NCBI RefSeq assembly: GCF_004379255.2 | Contig: NC_056041.1 | Coordinates: 18,011,559-18,075,558 of the forward strand | From: Salvia splendens | Lineage: Eukaryota; Streptophyta; Magnoliopsida; Lamiales; Lamiaceae | DNA length: 64,000 nucleotides | Direction: 5' to 3' | In this document: piece by piece, positions 31,024 to 43,322 of the stretch | Position numbering within the stretch: position 1 is the first letter of the stretch | How the letters are laid out: each line of letters opens with the position of its first letter | Made by a program: the position numbers and the translations under genes | Notes under the pieces: generated by a model | What the model was told of the DNA's origin: nothing | Seen by the model: only the letters and a program-made list of their open reading frames with translations | Database searches by the model: none

Positions 31024-33049
31024 GACCCCGCCATCGACCTCTCGTTGATGTTCGCCGATCCCACGATGATGTACTCGTCGTCCACTGCATCATGTTATTA
31101 TTATCTACGTATGAGTGAATTCGATATTATGAATATTTTAATTTATTAACGTACCGATCATCATCTTGGAGTGGACGTAGATCATGGTCCTCCTGTTGGC
31201 TTGAGCTCTGCCGTAGTCTGAGTTGGGGTCAGGCTTTTCGGCAGGCTCATACTCCCCGGGCTTCTTGACCTCCCTGTTGCCAAGGCAGAAGAAGGTCAAG
31301 TAGTCCTTGGGGTTGGCCACGATTCCTTTGGCCTTAAGGGTTTCGATGATGTCAGTGTACATCATCTGCATCGTCCGTCTCTGCCAGTCGAGTATCGCCT
31401 GAACCGATTGGCTCTCCGGGAATCCCTCCGGCCACATGGGGAGGACCACGTACACTCTGAAGGGCTCCCCTCTCTCGATCTTCGACACGATTTTGAGCGA
31501 GATCTCCCTCGGGATCACGTGCAGTGCTTCGATATCTGCATCGTTTACGTCCTTGGAGTTCCACGCAAAGGAGCTGCCTAGGAAGTACTGATTCTCGATG
31601 TAGATGAACCTGTTCGCCCTGCGGATAGCGTGGATGTAGGCGTCCTGTATGCTCCGGTCGATGATGTTGTCTTTCCCGCTCACGAGGCCGACCTTGGCCG
31701 CCTCTTCGGGTTTGTCCGGGAAGCCGAACGCGGCTCCTCCATCGATGGAACGGAAGACCTGCACGTTCCACGTCTCCGGATCATCAGGGAATGTCACCGG
31801 AGACGGTGGGATTATGATGCTCCGGAGCTCGTTCATCTCGAGGAGCAAGTCCTTCTCTCCCTGCTTCCTCCACCTCTGCTCGAAATTGAACAGGACGTCC
31901 CACGCGGCGGGGCCCTCCAGCTTACAGTGTATGTCGTGCCACGGCTCCCTCGGCCCGCCTTTCGTGATGGTGGCACCCTCGATGTTCCCCTGGTGGAAAT
32001 CGTCGTGGTGGGAGGTGGCCAGCGTCCGGAAGAGCGGGTGAAACTGCGTATCGTAACGCCCATCGCAGAGATCGATCCCGCCCACGAAGCTCACGATCCT
32101 CCTCATCTGGTCGCTGCTGCTAGGCATGGCGGCGTCCACCACCACCGTCTTCTGATGGTGCGTGAACATGGTCCCGATGGCGATGTTCTGCACCAAGGTC
32201 GCCCCATCGTCCGGGTTGCGCCCACAGAGCACGCAGTGCACCTCGGTCCCGTTGAAGTAGTTGAACGTCTCCTCGTCGTGCGTGACCATCAATCCGTCCG
32301 TCTTCAGGAAGCCAACGGACGTCCTATCGTCCCACCAGCATGAGGACGCGGACACCCTCGTTGGCCTTCCTGAGAAGGAGCTCCCCAAGGGTGGCGTCCC
32401 CGCCAGCCTTGGGGCGCCGCGTGTCCCTCACCAGAGTGATCTCCGTGTAGACAGACCACCCCGTGATGTATATGAAGTGCTTGGCGTCGCTTATAGCGTC
32501 GAAGATGTCCTCCCAGCAGCGGTGAGGCTCGTAGAACTTCCCCCCGGAGAGGGGGATCCGCGGGATGAAATCATCAGGGACGTGGGCGTCCTGGTAGAGC
32601 GTGACCTTACACTCCTTCCTCTGCGGGAAGAAAGTGTAAGGCACCCCCGGGAAGTTGGGGGTCTTGAGGCCGCTTGCGTAGAAGCGCTCGCGGCTGACGT
32701 CAAAGAAATGGAGCTTGACGTGGACTTTCGACTTGCCATCAATAGGCTTGCGGTTGGTGTCGAGGATCTCGAGCCAGGTGTCGATCTCGTCGCCGCGGAG
32801 GAGGTCGGAGACGGGTAAGTAAGCGCGGCCTATGAGCTCGGCGCCGACGGGCTTGCTGATCTTGACGCTGAAGACTACCTCGGAGGCCATGTGGGCGCAG
32901 TAGATGTGGAAGGACTCGTACCATTTGGGGTTGGCGGTCTGGTCGAGCTTACGGGTGCGGCCGACGCGGGCTCGTTCGAGGTCGATCGTCGCGTACATCT
33001 TCGAGGACGCGTCGCCCAGCCCCAGCACGTGCTCCACGCCTTCTACTGC

Positions 33050-34916
33050 CTGCATTTTGCCCACATGCATTTTTTATTGTCACTATTTTCATCGTCTTCC
33101 AGTAAATTGGATCTCATTAGTGAACTGAAATCATTCAAATTTCACAAAATGCATACAAATGGTGTAATATTTTTCAAGAGTTCGAGTGTTGGTTGATAAG
33201 CTCGAGATATTTAGTTATATTCAGATTAGAAAGATTGGTGAAGTATAATTATTTTTTCTATCCAATTTTTCTACTTCTATCTCTTACTTTATTCATTTTT
33301 TTCATTATATCTCATACTTTACATATTTTTTTCGTTCTCTCATAATTTCAAGATTAACTAGATATTTCACCATGGTCATAAAGCGCACGTTCACAAATTA
33401 TATAGTGGAGTAGTAGTACATAAGTAAAATTGTCTAAACCTTTAAGCGTAGGCACCTACACTACATTATATATAGTGTGTTAGACGCTATTCAAATCATT
33501 AATTATGTTAAAACAAAAATACGTGTACACACTAATTACATAGCACAACATTCATTTCCAACGTAATTTATTAACCTATCAATTACTAATAAACTTACTC
33601 ACAAATAATCAAACCGAATACAACTAATAGGCTCGATCGAGTCATTACCCTATCAAGCTTAGCTGAACATAATTTATCAAATCGAACCTATTTTTGCAGT
33701 TGGATTATTTTATTCTTATATGTTAGCTTAGGGATATTAATATAAGAAGCCAATAGAAATAATGCACGAGAACGCTATTTTAAGCTTGAAAGCCAATCAG
33801 TCCACATCAACGGCTCCTTATTTTAATAACTCCATCATGGCTTTTATATTGAAAATTAATGGCTAAAATGGTTGTATGTTCATAATATTTAATACTCCAT
33901 ATTTTAATAATATTTAAAACTCTAATTTTATATCAAATGCAAACCATTTATATCGTTTGTACTTTGTAGTTGAAAACTTGGATCGCTGTATATTCCTCAA
34001 AACACCGATTTTACGGAGGCTTACACATTTGAACATTTCCTTTACGCATTCTTTATAGTGTATCAACATTTCCTTTTGGTGTGAAGTTATAAAAAAGTAC
34101 TACTACTCCTAACCGTTTGTATTTTCTATATTAAGATTTTGAAAAAGGAAAAAAAATAGTACTATCAGGTGGTGTTCGGTTGTCATGACTAATATCATGA
34201 GACTATCCATCTAGAATTAAGTTGTGGGATTATTTTAATTGGAGGGGAAGGCTAAGAACAATTATCATGATACTAACCATCTAGTATTAAGTTAAAGGGT
34301 TCAATCTTATTAACCAAACATGATACATATTTAATCATGAGATTTAATCTTACCAACTGAACACCCCCAGTATACTATATGATGCCTCAAGTTCCCGATT
34401 AATACTCCCTTCGTCCTTGAAAATTTGTCACATATTTCCTTTTTCGTCCGTCCCTAAAAATTTGTCACATTTCACTTTTATCATTTTTTGTAGTGGACCC
34501 TACATTCCACTAACTCATTCACACTCACATTTTATTATAAAACTAATATATAAAAGTAAGACTCACGTGCCACCAACTTTTTCAACCCACTTTCTATTAT
34601 ATTTCTTAAAACTCGTGCCGGGTCAAATGATGACGAATTTTGGGGGACGGAGGGAGTACTATTTTGCAAGTAAATTAAGTTCCATATAATGATATTCAGT
34701 AAAAACATTTCGTGTAGTTATAATTATTATGACAGAAAAAGTAAAAAGTTCAGGAGCATAATTTAGATTAAACATGGATCTATGCAAGTAATTTTTTTAA
34801 AAGAAGTAATAAACTGAGAAAATAAAGATAGACGAAACACAACGATTTAGTCTGGAAAAAAGAAAAAAATAAATAAAATGTGGAGATAAAAGGGAATGAA
34901 GGAAAGGTTGGATTAC
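33050..34916 (-). other. Intron 1 of the phospholipase D gene, with a Stowaway MITE
   Basis: Donor CGTAAG|GTAATCC at 34916 and acceptor AAATGCAG|GCAGTAG at 33050 keep phase 0. The intron is 1867 bp and AT-rich, with no ORF of note. A MITE occupies 34405-34656. Confidence 0.8.
34405..34656. mobile_element. Stowaway MITE in phospholipase D intron 1
   Basis: Ends CTCCCTTCGTCCTTGAAAAT and TTTTGGGGGACGGAGGGAG with TA target copies. The inner repeat CACATTTC-type arms support fold-back. About 252 bp. Confidence 0.85.
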
Positions 34917-35009
34917 CTTACGGAAAAACAAGCCGACGGCACCAATGTGCAATTTGTCGACCTCATAGACAGTGGCGTGAAGGTCTCCATGGAGTAGCAT
35001 CTGCGCCAT

Positions 35010-35653
35010 CAGATAATTGATCTCTGCTTCTTAATTTGTGTTCCTTCCCAAGCTTGGAGATTTCGAATGTGGTTTATATTGAAGAAAAGGACGCAGAAAA
35101 CGAGGAACCCAGTACACTAAATAATTCAATTATTTAGAGAGAGAGAGAGAGTGAGAGATTGTGTGTGAAAGAGGGGGAGAGATAAAATGGTGGGAAGAGA
35201 GGAAAGCGATCTCGTTTATGTATGTATGTATGTATGTATGTATGTATGTATGTATGTATGTATGTATGTATGTATGTATGTATTTAGAATAATATCATAT
35301 GCAACTAAATATACTGATAAAATCTATATAAATGCAAGTGTTGTTTTTTTGCATACGAAACATGCGTTTATATTAACGACAATTGAAATGCAAGAGTTAT
35401 ATTCTCAGGTGGGGACACGCCACGAACAGTGAAAAATGTGACTATAATTTGTTAATTTCACACGAGGATTGATCTCTTTTTCCATTTTTCTCTTTTTATT
35501 TTCTTTTTATTTTTAAATTTAAGACATTATTACAGTATCGATTCATTCAAGCTACTGTTGATTATGACCTATGATTAATTATCGCTTTTTTCCTACGGTT
35601 TTCGACTTAAATTCCACACAAAATTAAAAGACCGTATTGAGTGCATAATTTAC
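35010..35653. other. Phospholipase D upstream region with (GA)n and (TATG)n repeats
   Basis: GAGAGAGAGAGAGAGTGAGAG at about 35137-35157 is leader-like for the minus-strand gene. A TATG tetranucleotide tract of about 16 units lies at 35217-35283. No TATA box is clear. No other gene is seen. Confidence 0.5.
35217..35283. repeat. (TATG)n microsatellite
   Basis: About 16 perfect TATG units. Probably length-polymorphic between individuals. Confidence 0.95.
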
Positions 35654-35656
35654 TAA

Positions 35657-36427
35657 GAGCATCCGCAACGGTGGCAGCCGTCGCCACCGTCGTCCGCGCC
35701 GCTGGAACGGATATGTCTCGCCGCCGCTGCGCTCGCGCCGCGCCAGCGAGCTACTGACGTGTCGCCCGGCGATTGGGCAACAGCATAGCCGTTGCCTTTA
35801 AATGTTTTTTTAATTTAAAATCGGTTTTTAATTAAAAAAACTGATAAAAAATAAAAAAAATTTTCACTTCCCAAAAAAATTATAACCGTTTATTACCGTT
35901 TTTTACACTTTTTTTATTTTTATTTTTATTTTTTCCCCCCCAAAAATACACACTTTCATCTATACATACCCTCACTTTCACACCCAAAAATTCACATCAA
36001 ACTACACAATTCTCATCTTCATTCTCCAATATCCATTCTCATCTTCATTCTCCCATATCCATTTTCATCTTGATTCTCTCATACCCTAACAATGTCCGGC
36101 CAAGGCGATGACAACCCGCCCTCTCACGGTTGGACCCCCCACGCAACTTCAAACGCACGAGGACATGATATTGGGTCTCAAAAAACAATTGAGGTTGGTG
36201 CCGCCGGATGCGTAGTCTTCCTCAGGTAATAATAGTCAATAATCATGTAATTTTTAATTTTTAGGAGTTTAATTATGTAATTTTTTATTTTTAGTATTTT
36301 AATTAATTGTGCTCGTCCTTGCGGAAGAGCACAACTGTGGGTGTTGTGCTCTTGCCATAGAACAGGCAGAAAAAGTGGGGTCGTGCCCACAACCGTGACG
36401 CTGGCAAAAACACGATTGTGGATGCTA
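35657..36427 (+). mobile_element. PIF/Harbinger deletion derivative H1
   Basis: The left TIR is GAGCATCCGCAACGGTGG, after TAA. The right end is CGATTGTGGATGCT followed by ATTG, so the last C is mutated. The interior keeps a TATA-like leader, an ATG with MSGQGDDNPPSHGW-type coding remnant near 36092, then AT-rich 3' sequence and a terminal block (GTGCTCGTCCTTGCGGAAGA) shared with H2 and H3. No transposase catalytic region remains. Confidence 0.7.
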
Positions 36428-37096
36428 TTGAAACCATACCATCAGAGAGATGGATAGTAGCTAACATCTTTTCAATTTTTTTATTAACAACTAAATTACA
36501 AGTCAAAGTAAGTATTGAACACCACACGTGAAAATATTTTTGGAATTTGGGACTATATCACTTTCGATTTACAAAAGAAATTTTCGAGAATGGGTGAAAA
36601 ATGTGACTCTACTAGTATGATTTAATATTTTTGTTTGGGATGAGGATCGCTCGCCATTCCTGACATTAGGAGATAAATAAAGCATCGATATATTCAAACA
36701 ATAATTAATTTACTACCGTGCAATCCCATTCCTTTTTTACGGCTGCCATTTAAAATGTTGAATTCAAGAATCGGCATCTATCATTTAAAATACTCCCATT
36801 TAGTGGTCTAAATTATAAATATTTTTTCGGTAACTAAAATTATACACTTTTAATATGTGTATTTTTCTATGTTTGTTTTTACTAGTTCTTCGATTACTAA
36901 TATGTACTAATAACAAATAATGTATTCGTCCCATACAGTTTAGTTTTATGGTGTGATGATTACATTTTAAACTGGGATCTGGTAATTTAACCAGTGTTCC
37001 CTCTATTTAACGAAGACAACTCACCTTTATCTAGATTTATTCTAATTAAAAAATTCACTTCAAAAAAATATATATATCTTTCTTTTTTTTTATCTC
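36428..37096. other. AT-rich intergenic DNA, nothing recognised
   Basis: No coding, TIR or RNA signal found between H1 and the MULE MITE. Confidence 0.5.
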
Positions 37097-37105
37097 TTTA
37101 TTAAA

Positions 37106-37515
37106 GGGATATTGATTTCTAAAACCATAAACTTTGTCAAATTTTGATATTTCCCATAAACTTTGAAATTGGTCTAAAAAATCACAAACTTTACATTTCG
37201 TTTGGTACTATTTCCCATCACAGCCCAAATAAGATATTTTCGGAAAAAATCTTATTATTCATGGGCAACCGTAAAATGTTTATGATATTTTAGATTACTT
37301 TTTAAGTTCGTGACAAGTAGGATAAAAAGCTACGTAGAAAATCACGTTGATTTAGTTGTGTCAAGTAGAATAAAATATGCACGGAAGTTGGTTGGTTATG
37401 GTGATTGACAAATAACAAACAAAATGTAAAGTTTGTGATTTTTGAGATCAATTTCAAAGTTCGCGTGAAATATCAAAATTTGACCAAAATTCATGGTTTT
37501 AGAGACTAATATCCC
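37106..37515. mobile_element. MULE-type MITE (410 bp) with perfect 9-bp target duplication
   Basis: Inverted repeats of about 100 bp begin GGGATATTGATTTCTAAAAC on the left and, reverse-complemented, GGGATATTAGTCTCTAAAAC on the right. TTTATTAAA flanks both ends (37097-37105 and 37516-37524). Long TIRs plus a 9-bp duplication are typical of Mutator-like elements. It is non-coding. Confidence 0.88.
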
Positions 37516-37524
37516 TTTATTAAA

Positions 37525-38659
37525 CTACTCCGCCCGCAAATCATCCCCCGAAGGCGGTGACAGTGCACTCAAGCTACCTGGAGGCGGAATACTCATCTGT
37601 CTTGCCATATACTCAATTCCGGCAAGATGGACTTGATATTGTGGAGGCGTCATGCGAGAAGTGTCCGTCATCGTGGCGGTCAAGTACATGGCTAATAGGG
37701 TGTTCGAGTCCGAGACCGAGACCGAGCCTGCCTGGCTTGATTCGCCTCAGCCCCTCCTCCCTCTAGCCGCCTTCGCCGACTTGGTCCCTTGCGACCGACG
37801 CCGCCCACGGGAGGAGCCCCCTGCATCGGTGGTCGTGCCCTCAACCTCTTGTGAGGCGCTGCCTGACCCGCCCTTACTAGACGAGTATTGGCCACCCGCC
37901 GTGTGCTTCGTGCGCTTCAAGCTCGAGCCCTGGCTGGCTGGACACCGCCGGCCCACCTTTCAACATCTTTGACGGCCTCCCAAACATCGACATGTTTGAA
38001 TCTTTGGCGTTGTCGTCAAAGAAGACTCGCAAAGCCGCTCTCATAATGTCGGCTCCACTGGCTCCGCTTTGGTACTTGAGCTGCTTTATTCTTGTAGATG
38101 CCGCAAAAAATTTTGACATATCTGTCGACGCGGTCAAAATGACTGCGGAGCATCTTTAAGGTGCGCGGCGGGACCGAGCCGGCTTGTTCTCGTTGTAGGC
38201 GGCGGTGACCTTTTTCCCAAAAACACTTGCGGTTTTGTTGATTCCCGACTATGGGATCGTACAAGACGCTGACCCAAGCATTGAACATAGTCATCGTGTC
38301 CGTCCGGCTGTATGGATGGCGGCCTATATCCTCCTCCTCCTCGGCCGTCTCATCCTCTTCCTCAACGGCGTCGAATGCGCGACCCCTGGAGCTTCCACCG
38401 CCTCGTCCTTCTTTCAGATTGGGTTCATCCGGATAATCCTCCCTAATTTGGGATAATCCCTTCGAATACCTCGGGGCTGAGGGACGAGCGTATGCATCCA
38501 CATTAAAATTGGGTGGTTGGTACGCCGCCGGCGTCGACGAGCCTTGGGTGCCCGGCGTCGACGAACCAGAACCACCCAAGACATTGTACATGCCCCCCAG
38601 TCGCCAAACTCGTTTATGTCAAAGCCTCCGGTGCCGCCAGAGTTTCCGTCGCCGGACAT
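37525..38659 (-). pseudogene. PIF/Harbinger ORF1-like gene (NAM-associated/Myb-like type), frameshifted
   Basis: ATG 38659 starts MSGDGNSGGTGGFDINEFGD. A +/-1 shift near 38590 moves the frame to MYNVLGGSGSSTPGTQGSST and on to MTMFNAWVSVLYDPIVGNQQ NRKCFWEK. This matches the trihelix-like core of Harbinger ORF1 proteins, which help bring the transposase to DNA. Further shifts lie near 38210, 38160 and 38075, before GASGADIMRAALRVFFDDNA. The C-terminal end reads MTPPQYQVHLAGIEYMARQM and stops at 37525-37527. It therefore has at least four frame changes and is dead. A minus-strand TATA (CTATAAATAC, near 38760) and leader remain. The element right end (GTTGCGGATGCTC) is at 39059; no transposase is present. 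Confidence 0.7.
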
Positions 38660-39039
38660 TTTGTGATGAAAATTGGAGAGGTGAGATAAAAACTAGAGAG
38701 GAAATGAAGACGATTTGAAAATAATAGATGTGTGTATAATGAGGATGAAAGAGGAGTATTTATAGAGTAAAAAAAGAAGAGGAAAAGAATTTACCGTTCC
38801 ACGGTAATATTACCGTTTTTATTTTTATTTATTAAAATCGATTTTTTTAAAAAAATAATTTATTGCGTCAGCGTGACGATGCCCATTCGCCGGCCCGCGA
38901 GTGAGCGCCGTCACGCCTAGTGCCAGCGCGCTCTACGTGGCGAGCTCTCGAGCGAGACGTTCCTCCGGGACAAGACGCTCGGCGAGACGAGACCGAGACG
39001 GAAGGCTGCAACGCTGTCTCATCTCTCCGAGACGCCCGC

Positions 39040-39130
39040 GAGACGCGTTGCGGATGCTCTTTGCATGCACATTTGAAAATGATTGTTACGAGAACCCCGA
39101 GACGCGGTGCGGATGCTCTTCGCATTCAAG
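39040..39130. repeat. Duplicated end of the Harbinger ORF1 element
   Basis: GAGACGCGTTGCGGATGCTC and its flank (TTTGAAAATGATTGTTACGA) recur about 63 bp downstream as GAGACGCGGTGCGGATGCTC and TTTGAAAATGATTATTTGAA. This is a short tandem duplication covering the TIR and its host flank. Confidence 0.65.
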
Positions 39131-39170
39131 TTTGAAAATGATTATTTGAAAATAATTACTAGTACTATTA

Positions 39171-39869
39171 GAGCATCCCCAACGGTGGTGGAATGCTGCT
39201 CGTCCGTCCTTGCCGCTGGCAAGAACGCGCTCCGCCGCCACTGCGCTCTTGCCGCTGGCACGGACGTGCTCTTAGCTAAGAGCACGGCCGTGCCAGCGGC
39301 AAGAGCACAAGGCGTCGACGTGGCATGCTCTGATTGGCCTGTTGATTTATCATTTTTTATTATTTTTTTTAAAAAAATCGAAAAAATCTGAAAATTTCAA
39401 AATTAATTAAAAAAATATTGTCTCACTTCCTAATAAAATATATCCATTTTTTTCACACTTTTAATTTTTTTTCCATCATTTTTACCCCAAAATTCATACT
39501 TTCATCTATAAATACTCTCATTTCAAACACAAAAAATGACACTATACTAAACAACTCTCTCAATCTCAATTTTTAGGATTTTAATTATGTAGTTTTTAAT
39601 TTTTAGGAGTTTAATTATGTTATTTTTAATTTTTAGGATTTTAATTATGTCTTTTTTATTTTATTTGTAATTTGTATTATTTATTGTGGTTTTTTAATGA
39701 ATTTTAATATTATGGAAATGTTTTTGTTTAATTGAATTTTAAATTGAATTGTGCTCGTCCTTGCGGAAGAGCACATCTGTGGGTGTTGTGCTCTTGCCAG
39801 AGAGCAGATAGAAAAAGTGGGGCCTGGCCCACAATCGTGCCGCTGGCAAGAGCACGGTTGTGGATGCTC
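39171..39869 (+). mobile_element. PIF/Harbinger MITE H2 with TTA target duplication
   Basis: Ends GAGCATCCCCAACGGTGG and GCACGGTTGTGGATGCTC, with TTA on both sides. The interior has the leader and 3' blocks of H1 and H3 but no coding sequence. 699 bp. Confidence 0.88.
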
Positions 39870-39872
39870 TTA

Positions 39873-40957
39873 CATTTGTGATGGCTGCCAATAAGGGCTG
39901 CCCACTTGGCATCGAACTTCCATTTGAAGTTTGAATATTAGTAATAAACTATAGTATTATCTATTCTACTTTCTCAACATATTATTTTCTACATTTCACT
40001 TTACTACCTATGATTTGTCCAGCACTACACTAATTGGAACTTTTCACAGAATAAATTACTAGTGTCACATGTCAGTTGATCACTTAAACAGACAAACTGA
40101 AGGATTGAATAAATAATTCACATTGGGGTGTATATTTTAACATAACTAGTCATCAAGGTTCATATTTCAAACTTTCAAGTAATAATTGTTAATTTGTTAT
40201 TATGGTTAATTTTGGTCGCAGTAAATAAGTGCTACTCTAAACTTGCTCATTGTATATTAAACTGATTTATACACACTCAGTGATGGTCTAGCTGCATTTA
40301 TGTAATGCAACAAATCACTCCATAAAGATTTAATGTCTATTAAAGATAATATTATTTTTAATCATTGTTTGACCCCTCTTCAGTAATGTACCATTTTATA
40401 ATATTTGGCATTTAGTATGCAATGTATCACTGTTTTTTAACAATATCACGACGCCTACATATTGCATTACCTAATAAAATGGGGCACCATCGCTTCACAT
40501 TAATGTTCGTGGACTTTCCAATGCCTAAATTCGTATCTCATAACGTTTTTTAATTGTACTATGTTGAAACATTGTGCGTCTTTCCCAAAGTTACAAATAA
40601 AAATAAAACATTATGGCAAAATATGATACTTTTTTCTTTCAAATGAGTAATTTTAACTCCATTATCCAATCTATTGTGTTTTTCTATGAATCTCTCAAGG
40701 AGATTTGTCAAAAAAAAACGAGTATATAACTCTGTATAATTGAGTTAGTTGTGAAATCTATCTCAATATACGTAATAATGAATGAAATTAAGTGGTGTTG
40801 TAGTACTTAATATTGGATCTATTTTCGAGCAAAGAAATGGATGGGGTTGGGGTCCGGTTCAACAATAATGTTCCTTCGCTTTCGTCCTTATCCAATAACG
40901 GAGTGGACCCCACTCATCACCAGCGACTTGTAACGTGCCTATATCAAGATGTACATG
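39873..40957. other. AT-rich intergenic DNA, nothing recognised
   Basis: No gene, TIR pair or RNA signal seen. Short open frames lack codon structure. Confidence 0.5.
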
Positions 40958-40959
40958 TA

Positions 40960-41137
40960 CTCCCTCCGTCCCGGACTACTCGCTCATTTCCTTTTCGGCT
41001 CAGAGATTAAGGAATGAGTGTATAGGAAAGTAAAAAATGACGGCTGTAGGTGAAATTTTTACTAAAAATGGAAAGAGTGCAAGTAACTTGGGACGCCCAA
41101 AAAGGAAATAAGTGCGAGTAGTGCGGGACGGAGAGAG
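40960..41137. mobile_element. Stowaway MITE
   Basis: Ends CTCCCTCCGTCCCGGACTAC and GTAGTGCGGGACGGAGAGAG, with TA at each side. 178 bp. Confidence 0.88.
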
Positions 41138-41357
41138 TATTATTTATTTGCTCACAATTTACGAAATTTCATTATCAAGATTAAAGGAGGGCTGTCAGAT
41201 GATTAGCTATTAATACCGCTTTATAGATCATGATTCGTGGAATAATTGAATGCAAGACTTACCAAAAAAGTTATTCGAATTTCTCTCAAGTCTACATTTA
41301 TTTCCATCTAATTAAAAAACTTGACTACTGCATTTTACTAAACCATATATATACGCA

Positions 41358-41539
41358 GAGCTATGATCAATTGCTAACTCATCAATGTAGTGTATTAAAA
41401 ATGTTAACACGGTCACATTAAAATGTCAACACATAATTTTGTTGAACTTCAATATACTTAATTTATATTTTTAATACATTGCATTGATGAGTAATTATCA
41501 GAGTTAGCAACTTAAATAGTTAGCAATATAACGCACCCC
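41358..41539. mobile_element. Minimal TIR element G (182 bp), relative of the E/F family
   Basis: The left end is GAGCTATGATCAATTGCTAA. The right end, reverse-complemented, is GGGGTGCGTTATATTGCTAA. F has GAGTCGTGATCA and GGGGTGCATTAT at the same places. Flanks TATACGCA (41350-41357) and TATACACA (41540-41547) match at 7 of 8 positions and are again TA-rich. It has no internal array and no coding sequence. Confidence 0.6.
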
Positions 41540-41547
41540 TATACACA

Positions 41548-43319
41548 TAAACACCTTCTTTTATACTACTACTTTCCATTAAATATGAAAACGTTTGTTT
41601 TTTGACGTGGATTTTTTTATATAGTTTTATTTTGTGAGTTAATAAAAAAATAATAAAATAAAAGAAAGGAAGGAAAAATAGAGATGATGATGTTTTTATT
41701 TTAGGCAACATTTCATTTATAATATGCCATATGAAGTATTAATTAAATTCTTAATCTACTGGCTTGAGAGAAAGCATTCAACTTATCTAATTTGACAGTG
41801 TGTTTTTGCTATATTAGAACAAGAAAATGTTTGGCACATCCAATAATGGCAATACACAAAACGTGTATGGCTATATATATTGATCGTGATATAATTTGTA
41901 GCCTAGTCTAAGCAATCTTGATCAATCTAACATGAGAAAAAAAAATTAACAACATGTATGTGTATTTACAAAATTGACAAGTGAGTCTCGCCACTTTTAA
42001 CACGACCACTATTGAGATTTGGGAGGCAGAGAGAATTAATAAAATATTATTGCTTGCAAATTGCAATTAATAAGTAATAGTACCCGTGGAGAGCATCCTT
42101 TTCCTATGTTAATTATTTAAGATTAATTTTGACGTCTTATAATAGCTGCTGTCTCGACATTAATACTTCGTTGTTGCGATTACACCTATACAAAGATAGT
42201 ACTACTATAATAAATTGCAAATTGAGATTATTTTTTATTTTATGTTCAGAAGCAGAATTTGGTGTCTCTTATTTTTTTAAAACTTGGAGATTACGAACAT
42301 TATGTGTTCGGGTGAATTATTCCGCATAATTTGGCTTATGTGGACATTATTTTTTACTTCAATTGGGTGAAATATTATTCAAGAAAATAGTTGTTGCAAT
42401 TACTTTCTAAACCAAATTGGGTGAAATATTATTCGAGAAAATAGGTGTTGCAATGCTACTTTGTTGTTACTTTCTAAAACACGCATAAGTTCGACTTTGT
42501 TGGAAAATGTGCTATTTTTAAGATTATTGTAGTAAATAGTCTCTCCCTTCATGAAATATTTTCAAAGTTTGACTGGGCACGATTATTAAGAAATGTGAAG
42601 AAAAATGAATTGAAAAAGTTAGTGGAAAAGTATTAGTTTTATACTAATAGAATGCGAGTGTAAATAATTAGTAGAAAGTAGAGTTCATTTACCAAAAATA
42701 GTAGAAAAACAAAGTGGGCAGCTTTTTACAAACGAACTAAAATGGTAAAACTGGACAACATTTCACAGACAGAAGAAGTCCTAGTATATCAATTTTTCTT
42801 TGCTAGGGTAGTTTAAATTTCAGAATGTTACTGCATTATAATTTTGAAACGTCATTATGCATCTTTTTTTTTTCTAATAGACTTCACGAATTCGGAACTC
42901 GCAAGTAAAACAATGACCTACAACAAAGCTTATGCAAAGACAGTAGAATTTTTAGTAGTTAAAAAATGCATAAAGATTTGTAAGTGATTTATGGGTTTTA
43001 AAAATTGCCTACTTTTGGCATCTTAAAAAGTTAATTTAGATTAAAAGGCATTATGTTATTACTCATAAATATGTCATATAGATATACGATATTTAGACTT
43101 TCTTTTGTTTCGTCCCAACGGTCAATATATTAAACAAATTAGCCCTAAATTTTGGACATCAGTAGTAAAATTATTTTCATGATAAAACTAATTCACCTTG
43201 ATATGATTAACTGTCCGGATCATATGTATCACATTTTAAAAGAAGCAAAATTTTCACACAACAATCGAAGCCCCTGTTTATATGTTTAAATACTCCTATT
43301 ATTGAGAGATATTGCGCTT
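41548..43319. other. AT-rich intergenic DNA with decayed MITE traces
   Basis: At about 42535-42787 the ends TCTCCCTTCATGAAATATTT and AACATTTCACAGACAGAAGA look like an old Stowaway element. The region 41570-41710 also recalls a MITE arm. No gene is seen. Confidence 0.35.
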
Positions 43320-43322
43320 TGA

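Larger units (their letters stand above)
25403..35009 (-). pseudogene. PLDalpha-like: Phospholipase D alpha gene, disrupted by a copia insertion and a 2-bp deletion
   Basis: Phospholipase D alpha cleaves phosphatidylcholine-type lipids to phosphatidic acid. Exon 1 is 35009-34917 (MAQMLLHGDLHATVYEVDKL). Exon 2 is 33049-31155. Exon 3 starts at 31084 and ends at 25403 ([13 protein letters not shown]), with a copia element inside. With the element and one target copy removed and 2 bp added back, the length is 807 codons, the usual family size. Residues 1-150 form the C2 domain. The first catalytic motif HHQKTVVVD is near residue 328. The second, HSKMMIVDDEY, spans the exon 2/3 junction near 663. 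Two lesions are visible. The frame shifts at 32331-32338: LMLVG-R-stop is read where LMLVWDD is expected, which fits loss of two bases. The copia insertion after about codon 684 would add 33 LTR codons and a stop at 30921-30923. The remaining sequence is well preserved, so decay is recent or the deletion is an assembly error. Confidence 0.88.

Noticed and set aside
31352..32818. Several long plus-strand and alternative frames of up to 237 codons over the phospholipase gene
   Set aside because: They are shadows of the GC-rich PLD exon; the PLD frame has both HKD motifs and the C2 domain.
35187..35432. Frame with repeated YVCM residues
   Set aside because: It is a translation of the (TATG)n microsatellite.
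35657..39059. One large Harbinger element from 35657 to 39059
   Set aside because: The first 14 bases of both tips match, but H1 already has its own right-end block like H2 and H3, and the gap contains unrelated DNA and a MULE MITE. Two elements are more likely.
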